A stretch of 64,000 bases of DNA from Anaeramoeba flamelloides (GCA_027625915.1 JANTQA010000033.1:5208001-5272000); one strand, 5' to 3'; positions 49,364-60,600 are shown, numbered from the stretch's first letter. Notes: generated by a model not told the origin, from the letters alone. Made by a program: numbers and translations.

Positions 49364-50299
49364 GTGTATTTGTGTGTAAAAAAGATCCAAAAAAAAAGCA
49401 TAAAGAAACTGGACTAGAAGGAAGAGCAATCTACAAAATTATGAAATCACTTCGATCACGTGGTTTAATTGAAGAACAATTCAATTGGCAATATTATTAT
49501 TGGTTTGTTTTGTTCCGAAAAATTCCTCTTTGTTTATTTGATTCCTGTTTCGTGAAAGAAAAAAAAAACGATTAAATAAAAAACTTTTTTTCTCAACAAA
49601 AATCCTTCTTTTTTGTTTTGCTTTGCAATAAAAAAACCATTTAACAACAACAACAAAAATCAAAATAAAAATATAAAACAAAAACATAAAACCAAAAAAA
49701 AAACACAAACATAACAATGAAAAGGCGTTTAAATAATGAAGGTATCGAATATTTAAGAGAATACCTCCATTTCCCAAAAGAAGTAGTCCCTGATACATAC
49801 AAACCAAGAAAAAGAAGAGCACCACTCAGGGATCAACGAAGAGGCGGAAGAGGTAGAGGGAGAGGTAGAGGATTCAGAGGAAGAGGCCGAGGTAGAGGAT
49901 TCAGAGGTAGGGGAAGAGGAAGAGGATCTTTTAGAGGAGGAAGAGGAAGAGGATTTTTGGGTGACAAAAAAATGGGACCATCTGATCGATTTGTTCCTAG
50001 CTTTGTAAGAATTTTTGTTTTTTGTTTTGATATTTTTTTTTTTTTTTATTTGCTTTTTGTGATTTTTTCCTTTTCTTTTACACTTTCTTTTTATTTTTTT
50101 TCTTCCAAAACAAATAACAACCAATTTTATTCAAAAAATTCCTGCTTGTTTTGTATTACTTTTTCTTGATGCAATTATTCAGAGAGGTGGAAGAGGAAGA
50201 GTCAGAGGTAGAGGATTTGGAGGAAATAAAGAAGGTGGCTATAGACCTCGTAATTTTGGAGGAAGAGGGCAACAAAGATATAACGAAGATCAAAAATAA
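49364..50299 (+). CDS. RPS10: Ribosomal protein eS10, exons 2-4 (5' exon not found)
   Basis: Exons 49364-49502, 49725-50004 and 50183-50299 join in consistent phase (donors GTTTGT, GTAAGA; acceptors GAAAAG, TTCAG). The protein reads GVFVCKKDPKKKHKETGLEG, IYKIMKSLRSRGLIEEQFNW, YYYWRLNNEGIEYLREYLHF, PKEVVPDTYKPRKR: the eS10 core of the small-subunit head. Exon 2 needs one base from an upstream exon that should encode the usual ~17 N-terminal residues (M-x-I-P-K-x-N-R type). I cannot find that exon in the ~3.7 kb before it. The C-terminal tail is a long Arg/Gly-rich region (repeated GRGRGRGFRG) split by the last intron and ending RYNEDQK; it is longer and more RGG-like than in animals, suggesting RNA binding or arginine methylation. 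Identity is certain; completeness is not. Confidence 0.9.
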
Positions 50300-50680
50300 A
50301 TCCAAGACTTTAGGAATGTGTATCTGTATGTGCACGTGTATGGTTAGAATGATTTTTAAATCAAGAAAGTTATTTACAACTCTTCCTTCTTTTGTTTGGA
50401 GTGTCTTATTGAATGATTGAAAAATTGTTTAATTCACACCCCTATATATATTTTCTTTCATCAAATTTATTTTATTTATTCCCTTTTATTATTTTTTTTA
50501 AAAACTGAAAGAATTCTTCATTTTCTTGAAGAATCATAAAAATAATCCTTAGAAAACTTCATTTTTTTTCGAAACTACTTTTCATTTTTGTTTTAAGAAA
50601 TGATTATCATCAAGCAATAGTTTTGAATGTAATTTAAGTTTAATTTCAAAGAAAAATAATATATTGCAGTATATGATTAA
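50300..50680 (+). other. 3' flank of eS10
   Basis: T/A-rich 3' flank without a gene. A CCTATATATATTTTC patch lies near 50441. An ATTGCAG at about 50663-50669 could be a splice acceptor for the following open frame. Confidence 0.4.
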
Positions 50681-50932
50681 ACAAATGAACACTTGGAACA
50701 TAAATGGAAGTTAAAAAATGAAGGTTTTATTACAAGCTATCAACAAAACCAATATGTTATTTTTTTAAAAAAGACTCTTCAATTAGAGGGTTATGGTACC
50801 AAAGAGGGGTGTATGGCCTTTTCATTTTTTTTTCAAAGTTTGATTTTCCATATCTCAACTACTAAAAATCAAAAATTTATGTTTAAGAAACCCCAATTTT
50901 TTTTTTACTGCCCAAGTTCCGAAAAAATTTAA
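50681..50932 (+). pseudogene. Open fragment weakly resembling a FERM F2 lobe
   Basis: An 83-codon open frame without a good start reads HKWKLKNEGFITSYQQNQYV, IFLKKTLQLEGYGTKEGCMA. The pattern of a hydrophobic helix followed by L-x-GYG recalls the end of the F2 lobe in talin-like FERM domains (LPGYG), but the sequence then becomes Phe/Lys-rich. No neighbouring exons are identified. It may be a gene relic or chance. Family weak. Confidence 0.22.
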
Positions 50933-51070
50933 ACTTATATGAGAGTAACGGAAAATTTCATATTCATTTCAAAAGAATTGGGCTTTGGGGAAATAAAAAT
51001 AAAAAAATTTAGAAAGGACAGGAATATTTAAAAATTATTAGATATAATAACAATACAAACAAACAGTCTT

Positions 51071-51123
51071 GCCGTCAAGTATCGTAGAGTGCCGTCAAGT
51101 GCTGTAAAGTGCTGTAGAGTGCC
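51071..51123 (+). repeat. Tandem 20-bp units related to the 13 kb palindrome ends
   Basis: Three adjacent units of the form GCCGTCAAGTRYYGTAGAGT, the last variants reading GTGCTGTAAAGTGCTGTAGA. The unit contains the terminal motif of the 13014-13455 element (AAGTGCCGTAGAGTG). Confidence 0.7.
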
Positions 51124-51610
51124 TAGGTTTTTTTTTAATTCGTAAAATCCATTGATTTTTCAAATAAATAGAAAACTCAAAGAAACCTAACGAAAATCCA
51201 TAGATTTTATATAATAAACATAAAACTCAGGAAAAGTTAAAAGTGTTTTTTTTTTTAATTCTTTTATTTTGAAATAAAAAGAAAATTTTAAGAAATTTTC
51301 TTTTCGTTTCTCAAATTAAAAAAAAAAAACAACGACAAACAATATTTAAAATGGTAGGGTTCAACTTCCATTTTAAAATTAAGAAATTTTACAAATTATC
51401 AAAATAGATATTCTTATGTTATTTTAAGAATAAAATTAAAATAAAACCTTGCAACGTTGCTTAAAAGATTTCAACTTAGAAATCTGATGAAAATATTAAT
51501 CAGTTTTTATGGAACAGTGTCTAATTTTTTTTTTTAATTTGAGAAATAAACAGAAAATTTATTTAATTTTCTGTTTATTTCTTAAATTAAAAAAAAACCT
51601 AACCACAGGT
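51124..51610. repeat. Poly-T/poly-A palindromic repeats like those at 13 kb
   Basis: Contains the same building blocks as 13.0-13.8 kb: T-run plus AATTxxxxAAATAAAxAGAAAAT, and GAAAACTCAxxGAAACCTAACG, in both orientations. A second, rearranged member of that family. No gene. Confidence 0.5.
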
Positions 51611-51722
51611 AATTCTATAAAGAAAATCCATATATTTGGATTAAAGATTTACTTCAAATTAATAAAAATAATAAGCAATCAAAAATCCAATTCTTGATAT
51701 TATTCAAAATAACAAATCATTA

Positions 51723-51953
51723 CAGTCAGTTCCACTATAAGACACAAATTTAAAAGTGATTTGAGGTAAAAAAACATCAAAATTCTAATAGAAAAAATTA
51801 TAAAAAAAAATAGGAAAAAAAAAATTTAAATTTCGTGCCTTAATTTGAGATTTTTTGTGTGCCTTAAATTTCGTTGAAAGTTTGTGTCTTAATTTGAGAT
51901 TTATTTTTGCCTTAAATTTCTTTCAAAGACTGTATGTAAAAGCAAACTGGTTA
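51723..51953. mobile_element. MITE family 1, copy 4 (with internal duplication)
   Basis: TA precedes CAGTCAGTTCCACTATAAGA. The right half contains TTTCGTTGAAAGTTTGTGTC followed by a second partial copy of the same arm, so it is longer than its relatives and the right end (AACTGGTTA) is decayed. Confidence 0.65.
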
Positions 51954-52660
51954 TATTTAATTTGTCATTAGTTCACGATAAAGAAAAATATAATTATTTA
52001 TTGAAATTTCCAAATAAAAATTTAGAAATTATAGTAAGTGGCCACCTTTTCCTGCATTCAATAGAAATGAGAAAAATCAAATATTATACTTAATTCTTCG
52101 AAATTCTTGCAAATATGTGTTTTTTTTTTAATTTTACAAATAAATCCAAGAGCAAATGGGATATATTTTTGTTGAATCGCCTTACTCTAGAATAAAAAAA
52201 TATAAATTATATTTTATTTTTTTATTTACTTTTTTTCCGAAAAGTATGTTATTTATATATGAAATGAAGAAATGAAGAAATAAGGGAAAAAACGAAAAAA
52301 GGGTTAAAAGAGAAAAAAGACAAGGTAAAAAAAGATGAAATAAAGGCATTTTATAAATTTTAAAATAGATTTGAATTGGAGAGTAATAATTACAAAACCG
52401 AAAATACTTATACAATTTTCATTATTAAACCAAGACACGTTGAAATCACCGTGAGATAATCTTATTTTATTATCGTTATTTTTGCTTTATTTTCTTTACT
52501 TGTATGTATTTTGATAGATTCTTCGAAAAAAATTCAATAAATTTCAAATGACATAATTATTCAAAAAAAGGTTTAATTTTTGAAAAAATCTTGTTTTTTT
52601 TTTTTGGTTTTAAACAAAAAGAGTAAAATTTAGAATTTATTTCCATTTATATATAAACAA

Positions 52661-52662
<2 letters not shown>
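51954..52662. other. AT-rich spacer
   Basis: Nothing recognised. The 52182-52415 minus-strand frame is Phe/Tyr/Leu-rich low complexity and not credible. Confidence 0.4.

Positions 52663-52698
<36 letters not shown>
52663..52698. repeat. (TA)n microsatellite adjoining a MITE
   Basis: About 18 TA units directly abutting the left end of MITE family 1 copy 5, which targets TA dinucleotides. Confidence 0.9.
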
Positions 52699-52701
<3 letters not shown>

Positions 52702-52893
52702 TCAGTTTCACTTTTAAGACACAACTTTCTACGAAATTTAAGGCACAAAAAAATCTTAAATTAAAGCACATTTTTTGGAATTTTAATTTTCACAAATTAT
52801 TTTACTAGAATTTGAATTTTGTGCCTTGATTTGAGATTTTTATTGTGCCTTAAATTTGTTTGAAAGTTTGTATCTTAAAAGTGGAACTGGTTG
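52699..52893. mobile_element. MITE family 1, copy 5
   Basis: 195 bp; TA then CAGTCAGTTTCACTTTTAAG at the left, and CTTAAAAGTGGAACTGGTTG at the right. Same AAGGCACAAA boxes. Inserted at the edge of a TA microsatellite. Confidence 0.8.
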
Positions 52894-53309
52894 TTATAAA
52901 GTCATATTAAAATAAGATTAAAAAAAATAATTAAAATTTTAATATAAAAAATAAAAAATCAAACTGAATAATCCCTCAAAAGGTTTCATTTTTGAGTATA
53001 GAAAAAACTCAGAAAAAAATCTAAAACTCGCTACTTTAAAGGAATCTAACAATTTTAAGTCCTATGAATGTCGGTATATATATATATATATATATATATT
53101 CCATTATAAAAAGTATTTAAAAATATTGGGATTTGAAGGAACTAAAAAATATACTAATTGTAGGATTTTTGGTATTTTCTATAAAAGATTTTCAGATCCC
53201 AAAACTTTTCTGAAAAACTTGGATAAAAGAAGGAAAATGCAAAATACTTTTTGTTTACTTCTTACATCTCTAATTTTTATTTTCATAATCAAATATATTT
53301 TTATCATTA
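52894..53309. other. AT-rich spacer with (TA)n at 53075-53099
   Basis: Holds a short TA microsatellite. The open frame from 53126 runs into the next MITE; its first part (GFEGTKKYTNCRIFGIFYKR) is unassigned. Confidence 0.35.
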
Positions 53310-53618
53310 CAGTCCTGTGCCATTTTAAGGCACAGGAAAAATCAACATATAAGGCACAAAATTTTGTTCACTTTAAGGCACAATTTTTTGATTTAAGGCA
53401 CTTTCCCAATTTCAATATATAATTTAACCGAATAATTATAGAGTTAGTTTGAGTTTTTTCTTCAATATATATATATATAGAATATTACATATGAGTAATC
53501 TTTGAAATTACACAGAAAAATTGTGCCTTATTTTGACCACTTTGATTTTGTGCCTTAATGGGATTTTTTTGTGCCTTATTTCTTGATTTTTTCTGTGTCT
53601 TAAAAAGGCACAGGACTG
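53310..53618. mobile_element. MITE family 2 (TA-flanked, CAGTCCTGTGCC ends)
   Basis: 309 bp flanked by TA. The ends CAGTCCTGTGCCATTTTAAG and CTTAAAAAGGCACAGGACTG are near-perfect complements. Inside, AAGGCACA boxes occur four times in the left half and as complements in the right half. These boxes are shared with family 1, although the outermost ends differ. Confidence 0.88.
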
Positions 53619-53929
53619 TATGATAAACCTATGAATATTTTTACTTTGAAAAATGTGTAAGAATAGAGAGTTATTTAGATTTATGAAATTATTCAACAAC
53701 ATGTGTTCTAATTTAGAAGCATAAAAACAAAAAAAAAAAAAAAAAATTCTCAATATTTACATGAATCGTATTAAGAGAGGTGGCGAGAAAACCAAAAAGA
53801 TGTTAAAGTGGCCCCGGAAATAGATTTACTTCAACCTTAAAGTTTCCTAAAATTAAACTGAAAATAACCATTTTGGAAAAAAAGAGAAACAAGGGAAAAA
53901 GAGATTCAAAATCTATTTTTAATTGAGAA

Positions 53930-54320
53930 ACCTCAAAACAGAAAAAGAAAAGTAAAATCAGTAAAAAGAAGAACTCAGTTAACTTCAAATAATAACCCAT
54001 TATATTATTTTCAATCAACGCAACAAATAAAATTTAAATCCCCTTTATTCTCGAAATTGTTGATGAGATTTTGGAGATCTCAAAAATAGTCAATTTTTTG
54101 AACAAATTTATAATAATTGATCAATCAAAGAAAAGCCCCTTTCAAAAGATAGTATTAAAAAAACTGTTGTTGTGTGGAATCTTCTATTTTACCATTATTT
54201 ATTTATTTATTCTTTTTTTCATTGATCTTACTTTGAATTTTCATTTTCAGAAATGTTCCCAATTAAAAACTGTGTTTCTCTTTTTTTCTAGTTTCACTTT
54301 TTTTCCACAATGGTAATAAG
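53930..54320 (+). repeat. Interspersed repeat R3, copy 2
   Basis: Collinear with 26620-27010 (ATAACCCATTATATTATTTT, CAAAAATAGTCAATTTTTTG, TGATCAATCAAAGAAAAG, AATTAAAAACTGTG). Same orientation as copy 1. Confidence 0.6.
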
Positions 54321-54429
54321 AATTTCTTAATCTTGATAACCAAGTTATTTAAAGTCAGGAAATTTACTATTGTTCATCGAAGTAATATTCTTATACCATT
54401 GATCTCAGATAGTACTTATGGTTTAGATT

Positions 54430-54965
54430 ACCCAAAATTTGAAAAAAAGATTATCATGTATTAGGATTGGAGTAGTTTGTTTTTGTTGTTATGAGCGGAT
54501 CAATTTGAGACTCAGTATTATTTTTAAAAGTTGTTTAAAAAAGCAATTTTTGACAGTTTAAATTTTTTTTTACTGAAATCCTAATTTCGAGTAAAAGGTT
54601 ATTTGGTTGGTTAGTGTTTAATTCTGAATTTTGCTTTTTTAGTTTGTAATTAAGATATTTATTTCCCTTTTACTCAACTATCTAGAATAAATTATTTTGA
54701 AAACTCGAAATAAAACCAAAATTGAAAGTAAAATTTCAATCGACAACCTCAAAACTCCTTTTTTTTAGAACATACCTTCCTTTCATTTTGCCTTAAACTC
54801 TACCATTTGGATTTAGAAAAAAAATAATAATAAATTGCCAAAGAGTGTTACCTTTATGAACGACTATTAAAATTCATACCAAGCAAAAGATCTATTTGCT
54901 AAGAACCAAAATATTCAATAGCCATACCTAATACAAGAGAAACATTTTACAAATTCCAATAAAGT
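54430..54965. mobile_element. Diverged relative of the 34 kb palindrome
   Basis: The left part (AAAATTTGAAAAAAAGATTA, then GGATTGGAGTAGTTTGTT) resembles the left arm at 34.2 kb, and the right part (54850-54965) is a loose complement of the left. Too diverged for firm ends. Confidence 0.35.
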
Positions 54966-56249
54966 GTACCATACAAATTCTCAGAATTTTAGACTCTGTG
55001 GGTACTTAAATAAGACACTACATAACAACAAAGTCCTTTAATTGATTATATCTTAGAAGATAGTCAAAATATTCCAATTTTTGGATTTTTGTCAAAAATC
55101 AGGTATAAAAACCAGAGATCAAAGACTTTAAAGAATTTTGGAACAAAACAAGGCAAATTTAAAATCGGTTTTGTTTACCCATTGACAGACTTTTCTCTTG
55201 ATTAATTAAAAATATGTTTATGCTCTTATATTTAATTTGATAATATTTGAATATAAAGTGGAATACTAATCACGAGGTTCTTTTTATCTTTGGTTCGGTG
55301 GAAATTTTGGATTTAGAAATTTAGAAAATTTTTAATTGTTAATAATCTGAATTTTAAAAATATTTTTATCTTTTATGAAAAAAAATATTTAGAGAGTTTA
55401 AATCGTGATAAAATTCTAAATTTTGCTTTTTTTTTACTGTAACTTTTAAAACTAATTTTTTTTATTTCGATGAAATAATTAATTTTTTTTTTTTAAATTT
55501 TATATACAGAAAATTAGATTTATAGACTAACTTCTTAAAAAGGATAAAAATCTTTCACTTTCTAATTTTGTTGGTTTTGGATTAAAATGAAACCATAAAC
55601 CATATGTGATATATCATTTTCAAATTCAAAAGATCCCTTTATGTTGCAAAATAGAACTTTGATATTTCCAGTCTGATACAGCACACCTAATTGAAATTTT
55701 ACCATGAAAGAGAGATTTAAGAACTACGTTTCACATTGAAATTCAAGGTCAAGTGTGTTCCAATCGTGTTCTGTAGGTTTGTAATTCTCACAAAATTTTC
55801 TTCGGTGAGATCTAAGAACCAAAAAATGTCATTTTTTGCGTAAATTTTGGTCTCCTCGTATCTCGAAATGACAAAGAACGTTGGCAAAAATCGACTTTTT
55901 GAGAAAATAACTTTTTAGAACAATTTTTAAAACCTTTATACATTGCAGGTACGACTAAGTGATTTTTTTTTGGTTGTGGGGTTAAGATGAGAAGGTTTTA
56001 AAAATTGTTCTAAGAGATCAAAAATTAGGAAAGTGAAAAATTTTTGATGAAAAAGTTTGTTCATTTGAAAACAAACAAAATTTTGAATAATGACTACGAT
56101 AATGTGTTTGGTGTTTGAATAAATCCTCAAAAATTCACTTTTCCCAAAAAAAAAATGATCATTTTTTCCAACTGACAAACATAATAATTTTTTTTTAAAT
56201 AAAAAAAGACTGACTCGTTTTGCAAATTTAATTTCGAAAAGATCCTTTC
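54966..56249. other. Intergenic DNA, slightly less AT-rich
   Basis: No gene recognised. 55650-55950 is richer in G+C than its surroundings (for example GTCAAGTGTGTTCCAATCG and TTGGTCTCCTCGTATCTCG), and a TTTAAGAACTACG near 55718 has an inverted match near 56880, hinting at an old element. Not resolved. Confidence 0.35.
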
Positions 56250-56538
56250 ATGAAAAAAACTTCAAAACCTTTCCCACAAAGCCTCAACCCAATTTACATT
56301 GACACAGCAAATTGGGTTTTGAAAGACACTATCCAAACAAAAAAAAACCTAACTAGAAAACACCAAAATAATGTGAAGTGCGTTTGGCATGGATCATTTT
56401 GATCAAAAAACAATTCGAGGAAATATTATCCTCAGAAGCATGGCGGGGAATTTTAGTTTTTCCCAAAAAGAAAAGAAAAGAAGAGAAAAAATTCAAAATC
56501 ACAAGGAAAATTGCAATACTTTTGTAGAATTGCTATAA
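56250..56538 (+). other. Two overlapping short open frames, unassigned
   Basis: An ATG at 56250 opens a 50-aa frame (MKKTSKPFPQSLNPIYIDTA, then NWVLKDTIQTKK, ending VKCVWHGSF, stop 56400-56402). A second ATG frame, 56389-56538, follows in another frame (MDHFDQKTIRGNII, then LRSMAGNFSFSQK). Both are less biased in composition than neighbouring DNA. They may be exons or relics of one gene. No family recognised. Confidence 0.28.
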
Positions 56539-57644
56539 TTTATGGAACAAGTGGAACAATTTTGGAAACCCAAAGATTAATAAATCCTAACAATGTAATC
56601 TTTGAAAGTTAGAGTTTGTTATTAGAGAGAGTATTGGAAATTATCAACAAGATCTTCAATTTTTATCTTCAAGAAACTCGTTGTTATTTTTCTTTTTCAT
56701 TTTTACGTTCCTTAACAAGGTGTTCGAAGCTACGTATCTCAATTTTTCTTTTTCATTTTTCATCAAAAAAATGACAAAAAATGATTTTTCGATCCAAATT
56801 GGAGAATATTTTGAAGATCTTAACTTTACTTTTCAAATGGAATTGAACCAAAAGCTTTAGAGAAAAATTGTTGAATCCGACACGTAGTTCTTAAATTAGA
56901 AATTTTCTGTTTTGAATGATACTCAAATAAATAATAATCAATTTCAAAAGTCTGTTAGCAAAATAGTTGACTAGATGTTAAGAACCCCAAATTACCATCT
57001 AATTGTAAAAAAACTGATTTCCCAATTATAATTATTATTCGCACAATTGGAAAAAGACATTGAACCAATCAATCCAAATAAAAAAAATACGAAAAATAAA
57101 GGAAAAAGAAAATTGAATCGGTTTCTTGAGCCCAAAGAGTGAAAAAAAGCAAAACTTTATCAAATATTTCCATACACTATTATTTGTAAAAACCAACCAA
57201 AACTAAAATTTATTCCGAAATAAATAAATAACAAAGAATCTTGATTTAGAACCACAGAAATGAAAAAAAAAGTAATAAATTCTATATTTTGAAGAATGGT
57301 TGGAAGAGATGTGGTTAAAAAATTTAAAGATGTTAAATCTATTCAAACATGGGTTTAGCCTTCCTCAAAATTTTGAAAAAAAAAACCTAATTGTTACATT
57401 ATTGAACAAGATCTATTTGGTCATCCTAGTTTTAAGCCAATAAATATGATTTTACCCATAAAACTAGTGTTTGGTGATCATGAAATCAAGAGAATCCTTA
57501 AATAATAATAATTACTGATTAAAGCAAAAAGCAAGAAAAAAATAAATTGTTGTCTTAATAATCTGTATTGTCATAGTTAACCAATATTTCCAAAAATAAA
57601 AGCTGATTACTTTTTTCTCTTACTCTTCGACATTAAAAGATCAT
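56539..57644. other. Intergenic DNA
   Basis: No gene or bounded repeat recognised. Confidence 0.4.
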
Positions 57645-57955
57645 ATAAACTGATAATAAACGAAAAGCAAATCTGATATTGGGGTTCTTAAAGTTCTATT
57701 TTGAAAAAGCAAATTCCAATAATGGATGATCAAATGTGAAATTTTTTCATTAAACATTTGATTATTGTTAACAAAAATTTTATCTTCAAAATACAAAATT
57801 TATTTAAAAAAATCATAAAATCGGAAAAATTTTTGATCAAATTCAATTCTCTAATTTTAATTTTAATTAAAATCTAAAGGGGCTAACCTTTGAAATTGGT
57901 TTGGCCATAAGTGTCGTATTGGTGATTAAATTAGATGTTATCATGGAATTAGAAA
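57645..57955 (+). repeat. Interspersed repeat R1, diverged copy
   Basis: Shares ACTGATAATAAAC, TTCTTAAAGTTCTATT, GGATGATCAAAT and TTAGATGTTATCATGGAA with 30783-31080. Diverged. Confidence 0.45.
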
Positions 57956-58281
57956 TTACAAAAATCACAAGTTTTATTGTCAAATAGTAATTTTGTTTCG
58001 TCTTGTTACTAGTTCGAGTGCTTTTTCCAAACTAATCTGATTTCAAATTTAAATTCCACAAGAGGTACTCTTTCTCACACTAATTCATTCAGCATCACTA
58101 AATTTATCGTTTTCTTTAAACTGATTTTAACTCATTTCGAAAAAACAACATAAAAATTTCGTTTTTAAATTTTACATTTTCTTTGTCATCCAACAAAAAT
58201 GAAAAAACCATTTTAATTGGGCAACAGGAGCAAGTGTTGTAACTTTATATAATTTTTTAACTTATTTGAAAAAAAGTATAA
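57956..58281. other. Intergenic spacer
   Basis: Nothing recognised. Confidence 0.35.
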
Positions 58282-58542
58282 ATGAATAAATACCAAATAC
58301 CACAAATAGAGTTATCACTAAAAGAATTCAAGATTATTAAAGCTCCAAATTTTGAAATTTTTTTCAAAAACTTGTATGCGAAAAATCTCGAGATTCATTT
58401 GTATTTTTTTGTAAACGAAATAATTTTCAGAATTACAAATTTCCAAATGGAATTTCTTCTGAACTTTTTAAGAAGTTTTCTGTTTAATCACAAACGAGAA
58501 CAAATCTTCAAAAAAGATCATTTTGTTATATTTGGGATTTAA
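58282..58542 (+). CDS. Hypothetical 86-aa frame
   Basis: ATG-initiated, preceded by AAAGTATAA and A-rich leader-like DNA. The translation MNKYQIPQIELSLKEFKIIK, then APNFEIFFKNLYAKNLEIHL is more even than typical random frames here, but Phe/Asn/Lys-rich. No family, no neighbours in operon-like order, no introns evident. May be spurious. Confidence 0.22.
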   Translation: MNKYQIPQIELSLKEFKIIKAPNFEIFFKNLYAKNLEIHLYFFVNEIIFRITNFQMEFLLNFLRSFLFNHKREQIFKKDHFVIFGI

Positions 58543-59113
58543 ATGGGAAAAATTTGCTCTTACCGTGATCTTTTTTCGATTTCAAAATTATTCTTTTATT
58601 AGGATTCTCATTTAATCCTAAATATATCCTTATATTCGAATAAAACAGACACAAACAAATTAATACAGACCACAGCTTAGAATCTAGATCTTAGAAATCT
58701 CGGTAGTGAAATGGTTAATCAATTAAATATTGTTATTATTTATTCCAATTTTTATTAGAAAAAATCGGTAAAAATAAAATTTCTTTTGTAAAATATCATA
58801 AAATTTGATAAGAAAGAGTATAATTTTCACAGGATTAGTTAACCTGGTCAGAAAGATTAGAACACATGAATCGGTGCCTGTCTTTTATTTTTAACTATTT
58901 TATTGTTTGGATTTATTTTTCATTATAAACACTCTGGAAAAAAATTGTAAAATGGATAATAATTATCAAGTTTATGAAAATTAGAAAACGGTAAAGAAAA
59001 ATAAGATTTTTTATGAAATTTTTTATTTATTTTTCACTGATCAATAAAGATATCTGAATCTGAAATGACACAAACTTGACTAATGCTCATTATTTCAAAT
59101 CTTAATGCTAATT
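58543..59113. other. Intergenic spacer
   Basis: Nothing recognised. Confidence 0.35.
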
Positions 59114-59308
59114 ATGACTGAATGGAATCAGCATAGCAACAATTATTTAAAAAATTCACTTTATCGAAGGTTTCATAAAAAAACTCAAAAATTAGGAAAA
59201 TTTGCAAGAGTTCTTAATTTTGATTTTATGAGAAGTTTGGAATTGTATTTTAATTCAAATCGTACCTCTAATTTTTGGACTTGGCTTTTGTTTCGAAATG
59301 AACAATAA
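59114..59308 (+). CDS. Hypothetical 64-aa frame
   Basis: ATG-initiated frame MTEWNQHSNNYLKNSLYRRF, then HKKTQKLGKFARVLNFDFMR and SNFWTWLLFRNEQ. Basic and with two Trp in the last third; composition is protein-like. No family recognised. An earlier ATG at 59105 is also in frame. Confidence 0.25.
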   Translation: MTEWNQHSNNYLKNSLYRRFHKKTQKLGKFARVLNFDFMRSLELYFNSNRTSNFWTWLLFRNEQ

Positions 59309-60300
59309 AATAAGTTGAAAATATTTATTTCTTCTATTTTACAAATAAAATCGATTTGTAATTTTTTTTTCCATTTTACAATTTTTTCCAAAATCCTTAT
59401 TTCTGTTTTGGCAAATTCCATTGAATGACTATACCATACCGTGGCCAAACGAAAAGAACAGTCTTTGGCAAGAGAGTGATGATTAACTTTAAAGCTTCAC
59501 TCCAAAAATTGGAAAAACCATGAAATTTCCATTTTTGATTGTTTGTAAAAAGTGGAAAACTTTTTAAAAATTATTACTAATTTCGAGATATAAATTAAAA
59601 ATTATTGTGTGATCATTAATTGAAAAAATTGAGGGCATTGTGTAAGTTTTCAAAACGAATCAATTTCCATGATTGGTAAATGGAGAAATCAAAAAAATCC
59701 AAAATATTAAAAATAATTAGAGAAAATGTCAGATAACAAAAATCTAATTTATTGGTTTATTTTTCAAAACAAAATGATAAATTTCTAAAAAAACAACAAT
59801 AATAGTATGAACATTGTTATTTTGCGTTAATCAGATCTGAAGATCATTTTCTTGAGATAGTTTAGGAATAATTATTTCCCAAAATTTCACTGTTTATTAG
59901 TCAACTTACACGAAATCTTTTTCACAAAATAGTTATGCATAAACCCAATTTAAATTCAAAAAACCCAAGCACCTTTCTCCTTAAGTAACACATTCAAATA
60001 TTTTTACAAATGAAAAAAAACACACTATTTTTATGAATGAAAAAATCATATTAACTTTTAAAAAAGAGGAAATCCAGAACTTTTTCATTTACTTTTGAAA
60101 TACAAAACATTAAATTCGATTTCAATATGCGACAATAATAGGATTAATAGAGTGAATTCTTTTTTTTTTTTTATGAGATTTGTCAGAATTAAAACTTTTT
60201 TATTGTTTTCCAAAGAAAAGTTAAAGTCTTTTTTTCAAATACAAAAGAAAAAGCATGTTTCTCTTTATTATTCAAGTCTTTGTTATTCACAAAACACTCA
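59309..60300. other. Intergenic spacer
   Basis: No gene recognised. Confidence 0.35.
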
Positions 60301-60600
60301 AAGAAACTGATGATAAACAAAAAGTAAGCATGACATAGATTTCTATGATGAAAAAGAAATTCTAAAAATGAAGGATCAAATTAGAAAATTACTCAACAAA
60401 GGGAGAGTCGATTTGTCGTGAAAATTCAAATTATTCAAAAAAATTAAAAAAATTACGAAATAAATTAAGCATTAACGAAAAATTTTCAACAAATTGCATT
60501 CTGAATTTAAAAATTTATTATAAATATCAAGGGGTGTACCATCAAAATTGATTTAAACACAAGTATACTCTGGGGTAGTGGATTAGATGTTATATAGAAT
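60301..60600 (+). repeat. Interspersed repeat R1, diverged copy
   Basis: Shares GAAACTGATGATAAAC, AAGAAATTCTAAAAATGAAG, GGATCAAATTAGAAAATT and AAGTATACTCTGGGGTAGTG with 30783-31080. Confidence 0.55.

Noticed and set aside
49753-50124. Ser-rich frame antisense to eS10
   Set aside because: Complement of the Arg/Gly repeat codons; the plus strand is clearly eS10.
51071-51123. CRISPR-like tandem repeat
   Set aside because: Units are directly adjacent without spacers, in a eukaryotic context with related transposon ends.
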